Below are positions 17,463 to 24,816 of a DNA stretch of 53,181 bases, one piece after another. The translations under genes were made by a program, and so were the position numbers. Each line of letters begins with the position of its first letter. The stretch's first letter is position 1. Source of the stretch: a virus; the IMG/VR virus record IMGVR_UViG_3300034284_000679, positions 1 to 53,181 of that record, one strand, 5' to 3'. Under the pieces are notes generated by a model, which was not told the origin of the DNA, made no database searches, and saw only the letters and a program-made list of their open reading frames with translations.

Positions 17463-17502
17463 AACTCCCAATTTAATTACCTATTTAGTCAAACTGGGAG
17501 TT
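17463..17502 (-). promoter_or_regulatory. RBS-sequestering hairpin upstream of TTG-start gene
   Basis: In the minus-strand RNA, 17502-17491 (AACUCCCAGUUU) pairs with 17474-17463 (AAAUUGGGAGUU) over 12 pairs with one G-U, leaving a 16-base loop. The 3' arm contains the GGGAG Shine-Dalgarno (17469-17465) of the TTG-started gene. The loop contains ACTAAATA, a late-promoter-like octamer. A read-through transcript would hide the ribosome site. A transcript started in the loop would lack the 5' arm. Confidence 0.65.
17482..17489 (-). promoter_or_regulatory. ACTAAATA late-promoter-like octamer in hairpin loop
   Basis: ACTAAATA differs from the T4 late box TATAAATA at two positions. The identical octamer occurs at 19161-19168, at the other break in the gene string of this area. 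Initiation six or so bases downstream would free the GGGAG site. Confidence 0.35.
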
Positions 17503-17512
17503 TGGAACTGTG

Positions 17513-17767
17513 TTATTCTAATGCTTCGATTTTAGCAGTAAGTGCTTGAAGTTGAGCCAACAATTCTTCTTTTGTTGGTGTTGGTGTAACAACAGGTTCA
17601 GGTACAACTGGTTCAGGTGTTGTGAATGTATTTCCATTCCATGAATCACCAATGTTTCCAACTTTACCTTGACTGTCTGTGTCTGTTATTAAGTTTGGTA
17701 AAACATCTAATGATTCTACCAAAATAGCATTAACAACAATTCCATTTTTGATTACTAAAGCTCTCAT
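17513..17767 (-). CDS. Small protein of 84 aa, possible tail/fibre assembly helper
   Basis: The ATG at 17767 is preferred (MRALVIKNGIVVNAILVE) because it shares a base with the upstream stop (TAATG); a longer in-frame start would overlap the adhesin gene. The N-terminal 50 residues, with NGIVVNAILVE and GNIGDSWNGNTFT, follow a pattern often seen in small proteins encoded after phage fibres. A Pro/Val/Thr linker then leads to a C-terminal helix (KEELLAQLQALTAKIEALE) of coiled-coil type. The likely role is chaperone or minor fibre partner of the glycine-rich adhesin immediately upstream; this is inferred from order only. Confidence 0.55.
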   Translation of the reverse strand: MRALVIKNGIVVNAILVESLDVLPNLITDTDSQGKVGNIGDSWNGNTFTTPEPVVPEPVVTPTPTKEELLAQLQALTAKIEALE

Positions 17768-19131
17768 TATACAATCCCCCAAATAATACAAAGTCCGTTT
17801 CCACCAGCACCGCCAGAACCGCCATTACCACCGCCAAAGTTTGCACCGCCTCCTCCGCCACCTCCACCTGGAGTTGCGCCAGAACCGCCACTTACACCAC
17901 CAGAAGCACCTCCGCCGCCACCGCCTCCACTGCCACTACTTAATACTACACCGTTAGTGCTGTGCAAAGCTCCATTAGTGTAAGCTGTTGTGTAACCAAT
18001 GCCACCGCCTTGGAAACCTACACCGCCGTTGCCGGGGTTACCAGACCCATCCATTTGTTCTCCTGAACCCCCACCTGTAGCACCAAATATACTATTCGAT
18101 CCTCTAGAAGAATTGCTACCACCAGCTGACCCACCATATTCAGTATAGCCTAGATTTCCGGAACTAGGAGCACCACCGCCAAATCCAAAATTCATACAAA
18201 AATTTTCACTTGTGCCTCTATCACCATAAACAATAACACCAGTAGTACTGGAACCAGGCATTTTAGGATTACCACCAGTGGTTGAAGTACCAGCACTCAA
18301 TATACCTCCGCCGCCGCCGCTTAGGCCAGAAGCGCCTGAGCTTGCGGTGTGGCCAAAATAACCACCATAAGCATAGAACTGTGTGCCAAAAGAAGTATCT
18401 CCACCAGCTGTACCATCAGAAGAAGAAGATAGGCCACCTGCTCCAGCTGTGCCGCCGGCACCAATAGTTACTGTAGTGGATGTTCCTGCTGTACTTTCAA
18501 AAGTTGCAATATGTTGGCCACCGCCAGCGCCACCGGCACCTGAGTAACGACCGGGTGCACCTGCGCCTCTACCACCTCCACCACCTCCACCGCCACCCCA
18601 CATTCTTAAAGACAATTGTGTGTAACCAGGTGGAGTAATAAATGCTCCTGTTGAAGTTATTGTTTTTTTAAACGTATCTAAAACTATAGAAGTAAATGCT
18701 GTTCCTGTACATTGAACCAATCGAACTTCGCCAGGATACATTACAAAACTTGTTAAGCCATCAATCGTTTCGCTTGCGTTTGGATCAAGTGTAATGTCAC
18801 CTGAACCACCATTCTTTAGGTAACAGAACCAACCGTCACCTAAAGTTGCTGCAGCGGTGAATGTTTGTGTAAATGTACTACTGAGGTTAATTACATAAGA
18901 GTTATCATTTACACCTAATATTGTATTAGATGAACGTGAAGATAATTTTACACTACTGCCGCTAATTGCAACATTAGCTGCACTTGTCAGTCTACCAACA
19001 GAATCGACTGTGATAATTGGAATAGCACCAGCACCACCATAAACACCGGATGTTACGCCAGTGTTGGCCAGAGCTGCAGATGTAATCGTGTTTGCTGTAA
19101 TACTATTAGCTGTAATTCTTGAGATTGGCAT
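17767..19131 (-). CDS. Glycine-rich tail adhesin
   Basis: The 454-aa protein has a fibre-type N-terminus: PISRITANSITANTITSAAL, then a block of the form GVTSGVYGGAGAIPIITVDS shared with the proteins at 27339 and 30465. A beta domain follows to about residue 160. From about 175 to the end it is extremely glycine rich (MWGGGGGGGGGRGAGAPGR, then many GG runs, ending NFGGGNGGSGGAGGNGLCIIWGIV). Polyglycine-type domains form the tips of some T4-like adhesins (gp38 of phage S16), so this may be a receptor-binding protein. The start codon follows a candidate late box by 30 bases. Confidence 0.65.
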   Translation of the reverse strand: MPISRITANSITANTITSAALANTGVTSGVYGGAGAIPIITVDSVGRLTSAANVAISGSSVKLSSRSSNTILGVNDNSYVINLSSTFTQTFTAAATLGDGWFCYLKNGGSGDITLDPNASETIDGLTSFVMYPGEVRLVQCTGTAFTSIVLDTFKKTITSTGAFITPPGYTQLSLRMWGGGGGGGGGRGAGAPGRYSGAGGAGGGQHIATFESTAGTSTTVTIGAGGTAGAGGLSSSSDGTAGGDTSFGTQFYAYGGYFGHTASSGASGLSGGGGGILSAGTSTTGGNPKMPGSSTTGVIVYGDRGTSENFCMNFGFGGGAPSSGNLGYTEYGGSAGGSNSSRGSNSIFGATGGGSGEQMDGSGNPGNGGVGFQGGGIGYTTAYTNGALHSTNGVVLSSGSGGGGGGGASGGVSGGSGATPGGGGGGGGANFGGGNGGSGGAGGNGLCIIWGIV

Positions 19132-19160
19132 AGTTTTATTGTTCTATTGGTTGTTTACTC

Positions 19161-19168
19161 TATTTAGT
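19161..19168 (-). promoter_or_regulatory. ACTAAATA late-promoter-like octamer before glycine-rich adhesin
   Basis: ACTAAATAG lies 30 bases before the adhesin ATG and directly after a hairpin. It is identical to the octamer in the loop at 17482-17489. Confidence 0.4.
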
Positions 19169-19194
19169 TAATATAGGATGCTTTCTACATTAAC
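19167..19194 (-). terminator. Hairpin after the glycosyltransferase cassette
   Basis: In minus-strand RNA, GUUAAUGUAG (19194-19185) pairs with CUAUAUUAAC (19176-19167), 10 pairs with one G-U and an 8-base loop, starting two bases after the stop of the 114-aa gene. No U-run follows, so it is a weak intrinsic terminator at best. It may instead be a transcript-end stabiliser. Confidence 0.4.
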
Positions 19195-19195
19195 A

Positions 19196-19540
19196 CTAGC
19201 TTGCATCAAGAGCTGTTTTTCGTGCCCAGACCCAATCAGCCGCAGCAGAAGGATCAAAAGGAATAGTTGCTTGTGGGTCACCAGGTTGTGTTGGATCTGG
19301 TTGAGTCCAATTTGCACCTACATCGGTCAAATAAGTTAACAGGTCAGCTTTTGTAGGAATAATTTCAGCGTCTCCTACATCATCATTTTCTGATAGACCA
19401 ATCATAACCATATCACGAGGACTTGGTGTTGAAGGATCACCAACTACATATACACCACCAACACCCTCAGGATGTAGGCAAAGAAATGTTGGGACTGTAC
19501 CTTCAGCGGTTAGACGATATTTAATGCAATGGTGTGCCAT
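19196..19540 (-). CDS. Conserved-type phage protein of 114 aa, function unknown
   Basis: The 114-aa protein starts MAHHCIKYRLTAEGTVPTFL and ends AAADWVWARKTALDAS. The centre has PEGVGGVYVVGDPSTPSPRD, then PTKADLLTYLTDVGANW. Proteins of this look occur near fibre genes in T4-like phages of aquatic bacteria, but I know no function. It overlaps the end of the glycosyltransferase gene by 20 bases, with a strong AAGGAG Shine-Dalgarno placed inside that gene, so translation is coupled. It is the last gene before a hairpin. Confidence 0.6.
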   Translation of the reverse strand: MAHHCIKYRLTAEGTVPTFLCLHPEGVGGVYVVGDPSTPSPRDMVMIGLSENDDVGDAEIIPTKADLLTYLTDVGANWTQPDPTQPGDPQATIPFDPSAAADWVWARKTALDAS

Positions 19541-20255
19541 TTAAAACTCCTTGTTGAGCATATTGCCCTGAAAAAAGATAAGAGCCAAAATGACCGAGAA
19601 CGCACCAAGGAGCAGCCCAGATTGTTCCTCCATGTTCACGGTACATGTGGCAGAAATTGTAATCCTCAGATAGTAATTCGTTATTTACATTCTGAACTTT
19701 GAAATAATCATAAATTTTTTCATTCGCATTAATAGTATTACCTGCATTAGTATACCAACCAACATGTGGTTTGATTTTCTCAAACACATCTTTGCGAATA
19801 AGCATAAACCCTGTGCCTATATGTTTAACCTGAAAGGGTAAATTAGGAGCAATCATTTCATGGTCCTTTAATTTATTTATATTAAATATACCTGAAAGAG
19901 ATGAAAGATTTGGATGATTTAGAACAGCACCTTGTCGCACTCTTTCCCAATTTATTCCTTTCATAGGAACAGGTCCACCAATAATACCTTTGTCCGCTTT
20001 TATCATCAAAGCAATGTCATTTGCTAAAAATTTTTGATCCGCATCGATAAACATAAGATGAGAAGCATCTTGCATATTCATAAAGTGATGAGCAATGGTA
20101 TTTCTACCTCGCTGTATTAAACTTTCATTACCAAGAAAGATACAAGTAAGTTTAATATTATTAGTTAGACATGCTTCTTTTAAATCAAGAATGGATTGTG
20201 TGTACTCTGTACACATCATTCCGCCATAACAAGGAGTACCAACGACCAGATGCAT
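19521..20255 (-). CDS. GT-A-type glycosyltransferase-like protein
   Basis: The 244-aa protein starts MHLVVGTPCYGGMMCTEYTQSI, the usual opening strand of family 2-like (GT-A) glycosyltransferases. A DxD-like motif, HLMFIDADQKFLANDI, lies at about residues 86-101 and would bind the metal-nucleotide sugar. HIGTGFMLIRKDVFEKI follows at about 166-182, then LLSEDYNFCHMYREHGG with the acidic residues expected near the catalytic base. No membrane segment is seen, so it is probably soluble. The sugar and acceptor are unknown; modification of virion fibres, DNA or host surface are all possible. Its ATG shares a base with the upstream stop. Confidence 0.75.
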   Translation of the reverse strand: MHLVVGTPCYGGMMCTEYTQSILDLKEACLTNNIKLTCIFLGNESLIQRGRNTIAHHFMNMQDASHLMFIDADQKFLANDIALMIKADKGIIGGPVPMKGINWERVRQGAVLNHPNLSSLSGIFNINKLKDHEMIAPNLPFQVKHIGTGFMLIRKDVFEKIKPHVGWYTNAGNTINANEKIYDYFKVQNVNNELLSEDYNFCHMYREHGGTIWAAPWCVLGHFGSYLFSGQYAQQGVLNGTPLH

Positions 20256-21097
20256 TATTTTTCCTCTGGTGCTGTAGAAGATTCTTCCAACAAAGGCACA
20301 TTAGTAAGAGAAGATTTATCAAATACAGAAAAGCCTCTGCGGCCAGCAAATTTAGCAGGATCTTCTGCCCATTTATTTGCACATGCCTCTAACCAGCGAA
20401 CAGTCATCTCATGAGTTGGAGCCTGACCATTGGAAATTAATTCATTCTCCATATTTAAATATGCAAAAACTTCAGCCTGTGCTTGTGCAGCATTGATACC
20501 TAAGTCAAACAAGTAAATCAAATTACCTTCATCAATCATACCATTGCGACTACGAGCAGCATTGAGAGCTTGCTTCATACAAGTCATAATGTGATACTTA
20601 GATTCTTCTAGTTCATAGTCTTCTTCAGTAATTTCATTCTTACCAACCTTCTCTAGCAATTGTGCATGTTGGTTGACCATGAAATTCATTTTACGTAAAG
20701 CACCATTGACATGGTTTTGCGTGCCTTCTAAATGGCCATTAATTTCCAGAATTTCTACTTCAAGTAACTCTATATCTAGAGGATCGGTAGCAGCTGCAAG
20801 TTCGACAGTCTTGCGCTTTAGCTCAATCTGTTTTTTACGTAGACCAATATAAGCTTCTTGTAATGCCGATTTTGTTCTATCAATCTCAGCCAATGTGTGC
20901 TTGATAGAACGTATTGGTGTGATTGCCGTTACGTCTAGTGTTACCGACATGAACTGGCTGTGAGACTTGTGGAAGTTGCTTGTGTCTCTGACAATTGCCG
21001 GCATTCTCGCATCAATATTCTGCAACATTACCCCATACTCAGGTTTACTGGTAGTTGCAAGTGCGGTATTAATATTTTTAATAATCAAATCATTCAT
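20255..21097 (-). CDS. Helical protein of 280 aa, unknown, driven by a sigma70-like promoter
   Basis: The protein is largely alpha-helical. Residues about 85-160 form a charged coiled-coil-like stretch (GLRKKQIELKRKTVELAAAT), followed by FMVNQHAQLLEKVGKNEI. The C-terminal third has MTVRWLEACANKWAEDPAKF, then AGRRGFSVFD. I recognise no family or catalytic motif. Its ATG has an AAGGA Shine-Dalgarno seven bases upstream and lies 33 bases after a near-consensus -10 box, unlike its late-gene neighbours. It begins the three-gene unit with the glycosyltransferase and the 114-aa protein. It could act with the glycosyltransferase or earlier in infection; both are inference. Confidence 0.6.
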   Translation of the reverse strand: MNDLIIKNINTALATTSKPEYGVMLQNIDARMPAIVRDTSNFHKSHSQFMSVTLDVTAITPIRSIKHTLAEIDRTKSALQEAYIGLRKKQIELKRKTVELAAATDPLDIELLEVEILEINGHLEGTQNHVNGALRKMNFMVNQHAQLLEKVGKNEITEEDYELEESKYHIMTCMKQALNAARSRNGMIDEGNLIYLFDLGINAAQAQAEVFAYLNMENELISNGQAPTHEMTVRWLEACANKWAEDPAKFAGRRGFSVFDKSSLTNVPLLEESSTAPEEK

Positions 21098-21130
21098 TTA
21101 TTTTTCCTTAATATAAACATAGTGTATTCT

Positions 21131-21159
21131 ATTATATATGATGTTGTAAAAGAAGTCAA
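21131..21159 (-). promoter_or_regulatory. Sigma70-type promoter (TTGACT-17-TATAAT)
   Basis: TTGACT (21159-21154) and TATAAT (21136-21131) are separated by exactly 17 bases on the minus strand. The -35 matches consensus at five of six positions and the -10 at all six. The ATG of the 280-aa gene is 33 bases downstream with a Shine-Dalgarno between. It is the only such element I found between genes in this window, where other junctions carry late-type (N)ATAAATA boxes. Confidence 0.75.
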
Positions 21160-21171
21160 TGGTTTTTTTAC

Positions 21172-21232
21172 TTATAATTGACATTAAAGCTCGTTCAAAG
21201 AATTCTCCTGTTTGTGGAGAAGTCAATTATAA
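21172..21232 (-). terminator. Nested inverted repeat closing the kelch-gene block
   Basis: A perfect 11-bp inverted repeat (21172-21182 with 21222-21232) overlaps the stop of the last kelch-like gene. It encloses a tight inner hairpin (TTCTCC 21221-21216 with GGAGAA 21208-21203, 7-base loop). A broken U-tract, UUCUUU, follows the inner hairpin. It may end late transcripts just before the sigma70-type promoter. Confidence 0.45.
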
Positions 21233-22267
21233 ACCACCGTGGACCGCAGACGCTGAAAACATTTGTTTATTGGCAGTCAACAAGTCGCCAAAATCTGTGG
21301 CCGAACCACCTGCGGCGAACGTCAGGAAGTCAATCACGTTGGAATCGGAACCAGTAGTACCTCCAGCAAATAAAGCTCGTGTCGAACTGGAGACTCCGTT
21401 CACATAATTTCGGGCCACAGTTAACGTACCAAAAGAGGAGGAGTCTCCTGTACTAGCAATTGTTATTGTTTGCACATCGTCCGTAAGCACACTACCAGGT
21501 AAAAGATATCCTCCCCCAAACACTCCTTTTGTGGAGTTTGAACATGCGCCGGCGCTTTGTCTGGAAGAGTTTAAATCACCAAAATCAACTGCATTTCCAA
21601 CAGAAGCGATTGTTATATAATTGATTGTGTTATAGGTTAAACCTGAAGAACCAGCGAAGACGCCACGAGTTGTGGACGCAACTCCAGAAAGACCTTCCCA
21701 CACCTGCGTCAAATCGCCAAAATCCGTGGCGTCACCAGTTGTAGTAATTGTGATGTACTCAACGATGTTGACTCGGCCTGTGCCAGAAACATCTCCACCA
21801 GCAATGATGCCACGGGTGGCGTTAGAACAACCTCCAAGAATAATTTTTCTGCCGCTGCAATCTCCAAAGTCAAACGAAGTGCCAGTCGTGGCAAGTGTCA
21901 TGTACTGGATCGTGTTGGAATAACCACCGGCATCACCGCCAGCGGCCAAGATGCCGCGAGTACCTGAAGAAATCGTTCCGTTAGCCCCTCGACCTTGAAC
22001 CACAGCCAAGTCACCTACATCAACGGAATTACCAGTGGTCGATATATTGACGTACTGAATAACGTTGGTCATGTTGCCCCCCTCATTGCCGCCGGAAAAT
22101 ATTCCAAGTGGGAACACGTTTCCTGCAGTAGGCCATAGACCTTGCTTAGTCCAAAAAGCTGCCTCATCCAGCGTCCACACACCGGGAGCCGCTCCGTCTT
22201 GATAAGGACCAGCAGGTGCTACAGCTACGGGTCTAATAATCCCTGCGCTCCATGATGAAATTGCCAT
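21227..22267 (-). CDS. Kelch-like repeat tail protein 3
   Basis: The 346-aa protein is composed of about six imperfect repeats of roughly 45-50 aa, each of the form NVIQYVNISTTGNSVDVGDL followed by a variable stretch, then TRGIxAGG. This resembles kelch-type beta-propeller blades. The N-terminus has PGVWTLDEAAFWTKQGLWP, a start motif also found in its neighbour (SGVWTLTAQYQ). Such proteins are seen in T4-like phages of aquatic bacteria as virion-associated proteins; binding to host surface sugars or proteins is inferred. Its ATG shares a base with the upstream stop. It is the last gene before the hairpin at 21172. Confidence 0.65.
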   Translation of the reverse strand: MAISSWSAGIIRPVAVAPAGPYQDGAAPGVWTLDEAAFWTKQGLWPTAGNVFPLGIFSGGNEGGNMTNVIQYVNISTTGNSVDVGDLAVVQGRGANGTISSGTRGILAAGGDAGGYSNTIQYMTLATTGTSFDFGDCSGRKIILGGCSNATRGIIAGGDVSGTGRVNIVEYITITTTGDATDFGDLTQVWEGLSGVASTTRGVFAGSSGLTYNTINYITIASVGNAVDFGDLNSSRQSAGACSNSTKGVFGGGYLLPGSVLTDDVQTITIASTGDSSSFGTLTVARNYVNGVSSSTRALFAGGTTGSDSNVIDFLTFAAGGSATDFGDLLTANKQMFSASAVHGGL

Positions 22268-23229
22268 TATTGAGTTCCTCCGTTGGCATTAGATACAGCA
22301 CCAACACCTAATTGTGAAATTATAGAATCACCAAAATCTATGGCGTTTCCTGTAGAGGCAATTGTAACGTAGTCCATCACATTGACAGATTGGTTAGAAT
22401 AACCATCTATAAAAATACCTCTAGTTGAATTTGAGGCAGCGCCTCCATAACGCCTACTAACAGTCAAGTCTCCAAAATCTGTTGCATTTCCTGTAGAGGC
22501 AATTGTAATATAGTCAATAATATTGTGACTAACGTATGATACATGTCCACCTCCAAAAAGCAACCTAGTAGAATTAGAACAAGCAGCGGTACCGGATTTG
22601 GCTATTGTTGCATCTCCAAAATCTATGGCGTTACCTGTGGAAGCAATTGTAATGTATTCAATAACATTCTTTAAACCAGTAGAATTGGTTCCAACTGCAA
22701 TTATTCCTCTAGTTTGAGATGAAGCTGATGAAGTTTCATAAGCTAATATAGTAGTATCGCCAAAATCTGTGGCGTTACCTGTTGTAGCGATTGTAACGTA
22801 ATCAATCACATTACTTTCATTATTAGACCCCTGAGAAGGTGCAAACACACCTCTTGTTGTACTGTTACAACCACCACTATGATATTCACGACCTCTAGTA
22901 AGGTCACCAAAGTCAATAGCGTTACCAGCTGTAGCAATTGTGATGTACTGAATTACATTAGAACTAAAAACTTCTCCAGAAAATAATCCTCTAGTAGTAG
23001 ATGCACATGTACCCCAATTACCCCAAGGGTTTAATAAATCACCAAAATTAGCAGAGTTAGATAGTGACGAAATATTAATATACTCACTTGTAGAAACAAG
23101 CTTATTTGCCTGTTGTCCAGCAAACACCGCTACGGACCCAGTAAGAAGTGGGGGTGGGAAAGGCCAATTACCAGAACCCTTGGCTTGATACTGAGCAGTG
23201 AGTGTCCATACACCTGAATAGCTTGGCAT
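22267..23229 (-). CDS. Kelch-like repeat tail protein 2
   Basis: The ATG at 23229 (MPSYSGVWTLTAQYQAKGSG) is preferred over an upstream in-frame one because it forms the TAATG overlap with the previous gene; the product is 320 aa. It has six repeats with cores such as NVIDYVTIATTGNATDFGDT and TRGIFIDGYSN. The repeats are closer in sequence to those of protein 1 than to those of protein 3. A beta-propeller of six blades would fit the repeat number. Likely a virion adhesin; ligand unknown. The protein ends SNANGGTQ, like protein 1 (SNCSGGVQ). Confidence 0.65.
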   Translation of the reverse strand: MPSYSGVWTLTAQYQAKGSGNWPFPPPLLTGSVAVFAGQQANKLVSTSEYINISSLSNSANFGDLLNPWGNWGTCASTTRGLFSGEVFSSNVIQYITIATAGNAIDFGDLTRGREYHSGGCNSTTRGVFAPSQGSNNESNVIDYVTIATTGNATDFGDTTILAYETSSASSQTRGIIAVGTNSTGLKNVIEYITIASTGNAIDFGDATIAKSGTAACSNSTRLLFGGGHVSYVSHNIIDYITIASTGNATDFGDLTVSRRYGGAASNSTRGIFIDGYSNQSVNVMDYVTIASTGNAIDFGDSIISQLGVGAVSNANGGTQ

Positions 23230-24431
23230 TATTGGACTCCTCCAGAGCAATTAGAGCAGGATGTTAGGGCATTTGTTGCTCTGGTTAAATCGCCAAAATC
23301 TGTTGTATTACCTGTTGAGGATATGGTTATATATTGCAACACATTAAAACTCGTAAATGTGTTATAACTAAACCCTCCACCAAAGACTGCACGAATTTGT
23401 GAAGAACAAGCGGTAAGAAAGTTCAGAATATCCGACAAATCACCAAAATCTGTGGCGTTTCCTGTGGAAGCAATTGTGACGTATTCAATAACATTAGTAC
23501 CATTTGCTGCATTACCGTCATACCCACCGCCAAAAATGCCACGAGTAGATGAAGAACACCCAGCACCAGTAGCGGTTGGAGATGTTAATGACCCAAAATT
23601 GGTTGCGTTTCCAGCAGACGCAATAGTTACATAATCAATCGTGGTTAATCGGTTAGCACCGTTATATCCGCCAGCAAAAACTCCCCGAGTTGGTGACGAA
23701 CACGCCATTGGCCCTTCAGAAGTGTTTGTCATATCTCCAAAATCAATGGCGTTACCGACTGAAGCAATAGTTACGTAATCAATAATATTATATCTAAAGT
23801 AGGGACTATCAGTCATTACTCCACCGGCAACCAATCCTCGGGTACTGGAACTTGCCCCAGCCGAAGACTGGCGGTTCACAGTTATATCGCCAAAATCTGT
23901 GGCGTTTCCTGTAGAGGCAATTGTAATATATTGAATGACGTTTGTATTACTTCCACCAGCAAACACCCCTCTTGTTGTGGATCCAAACCCGGACTGATAA
24001 ATTTGTGATGAAAGCAAATCGCCAAAATCTGTGGCGTTACCTGTTGAGGGAATGCTTATATAATCAATAATGTTAGAACTTCCACCTGCAAAAACACCAC
24101 GGAACAATTGAGCCGGAGTAACGCTATTGCTTGCCGCACTAAACGCACTTGGCCCATACGCATTCAAAGCCCACACCTGAAAGGTGTATGCTGTGTCGTT
24201 GGTCAACCCTGTAACAGAAATCGGAGACGTTGTGTTACTTGAAATAATTTTACCGGGTGTTGATTGTAACACGTATGATGTAATAGCCGAACCGCCAACA
24301 TTAGGAGGTGCTGTAAACGGTACAGAAGCAGTTGCATCACCACTCGTAGCCGTCCCAATGGTCGGCGCACCAGGGTTTTTTAAGGGATCATAAAAGGCCG
24401 AGATAAACCCGGATGGGTATCGTTTAGACAT
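23229..24431 (-). CDS. Kelch-like repeat tail protein 1 with fibronectin type III domain
   Basis: The start at 24431 (MSKRYPSGFISAFYDPL) is preferred, just after the stop of the 124-aa gene; the product is 400 aa. Residues about 20-110 form a fibronectin type III domain: PGAPTIGTATSGDATASVPF, then GGSAITSYVLQST, LTNDTAYTFQVWALNAYGPS. It is followed by about six kelch-like repeats (NVIQYITIASTGNATDFGD, RGVFAGGSN). FN3 domains are common in phage tail proteins as surface-binding modules. It is the only one of the three kelch paralogues with FN3, a domain gain or loss. It is the first of the three in translation order. Confidence 0.7.
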   Translation of the reverse strand: MSKRYPSGFISAFYDPLKNPGAPTIGTATSGDATASVPFTAPPNVGGSAITSYVLQSTPGKIISSNTTSPISVTGLTNDTAYTFQVWALNAYGPSAFSAASNSVTPAQLFRGVFAGGSSNIIDYISIPSTGNATDFGDLLSSQIYQSGFGSTTRGVFAGGSNTNVIQYITIASTGNATDFGDITVNRQSSAGASSSTRGLVAGGVMTDSPYFRYNIIDYVTIASVGNAIDFGDMTNTSEGPMACSSPTRGVFAGGYNGANRLTTIDYVTIASAGNATNFGSLTSPTATGAGCSSSTRGIFGGGYDGNAANGTNVIEYVTIASTGNATDFGDLSDILNFLTACSSQIRAVFGGGFSYNTFTSFNVLQYITISSTGNTTDFGDLTRATNALTSCSNCSGGVQ

Positions 24432-24435
24432 TATA

Positions 24436-24810
24436 TTAAGAAATTTCTTCCCAAGAACATAAAACGGATAAACCATTTGCTGTTCCAGATTTAATTCCTA
24501 TTGAGCGATTTTCTTCCAAGTAAAAAGCTGTAGATTTATCCGACAAAATCAAAGTTGCATCCGCTGGAACAGAAATAGTAGAAGCAATTGGAAAACCAGT
24601 TCCTGCTAAAGCTGCTTGTGAGTATATATTACAACTCACATCAACAGCAGCTGTACCATCTCTGTTTGCTACTATAATAGTATTAACTTTATAGACTTTA
24701 CCACTAGATGCTGGATTGCTTAAGAGTCCAATCTCTGATGAAGTGGAAAGAATTTGTGTGTTTGAGTTAGCATTAATTAGTGCTACGTTGACAATATTAG
24801 GTGCGGCCAT
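24436..24810 (-). CDS. Small virion protein of 124 aa (paired type)
   Basis: The 124-aa protein starts MAAPNIVNVALINANSNTQI and contains VYKVNTIIVANRDGTAAVDV, then LAGTGFPIASTISVPADATL. It ends SVLCSWEEIS. The layout of strands and the ending match the 106-aa protein at 31328 (QATVIGMSIANMTTSPISANV... SVLEIS), so the two are paralogues. Such beta-sandwich proteins are common beside fibre genes in T4-like phages; a decorating or connecting role is inferred. It lies six bases downstream of the 166-aa fibre-type gene. Confidence 0.6.
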   Translation of the reverse strand: MAAPNIVNVALINANSNTQILSTSSEIGLLSNPASSGKVYKVNTIIVANRDGTAAVDVSCNIYSQAALAGTGFPIASTISVPADATLILSDKSTAFYLEENRSIGIKSGTANGLSVLCSWEEIS

Positions 24811-24816
24811 TTATTT

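Noticed and set aside
17768-17791. Longer start for the 84-aa gene
   Set aside because: It would overlap the end of the glycine-rich adhesin; the ATG at 17767 forms the TAATG junction used throughout the window.
19874-19881. TATAAATA on the minus strand
   Set aside because: It lies inside the glycosyltransferase gene (codons for Asn-Ile-Asn-Lys) with no gene start suitably placed after it; a chance match is likely in AT-rich coding DNA.
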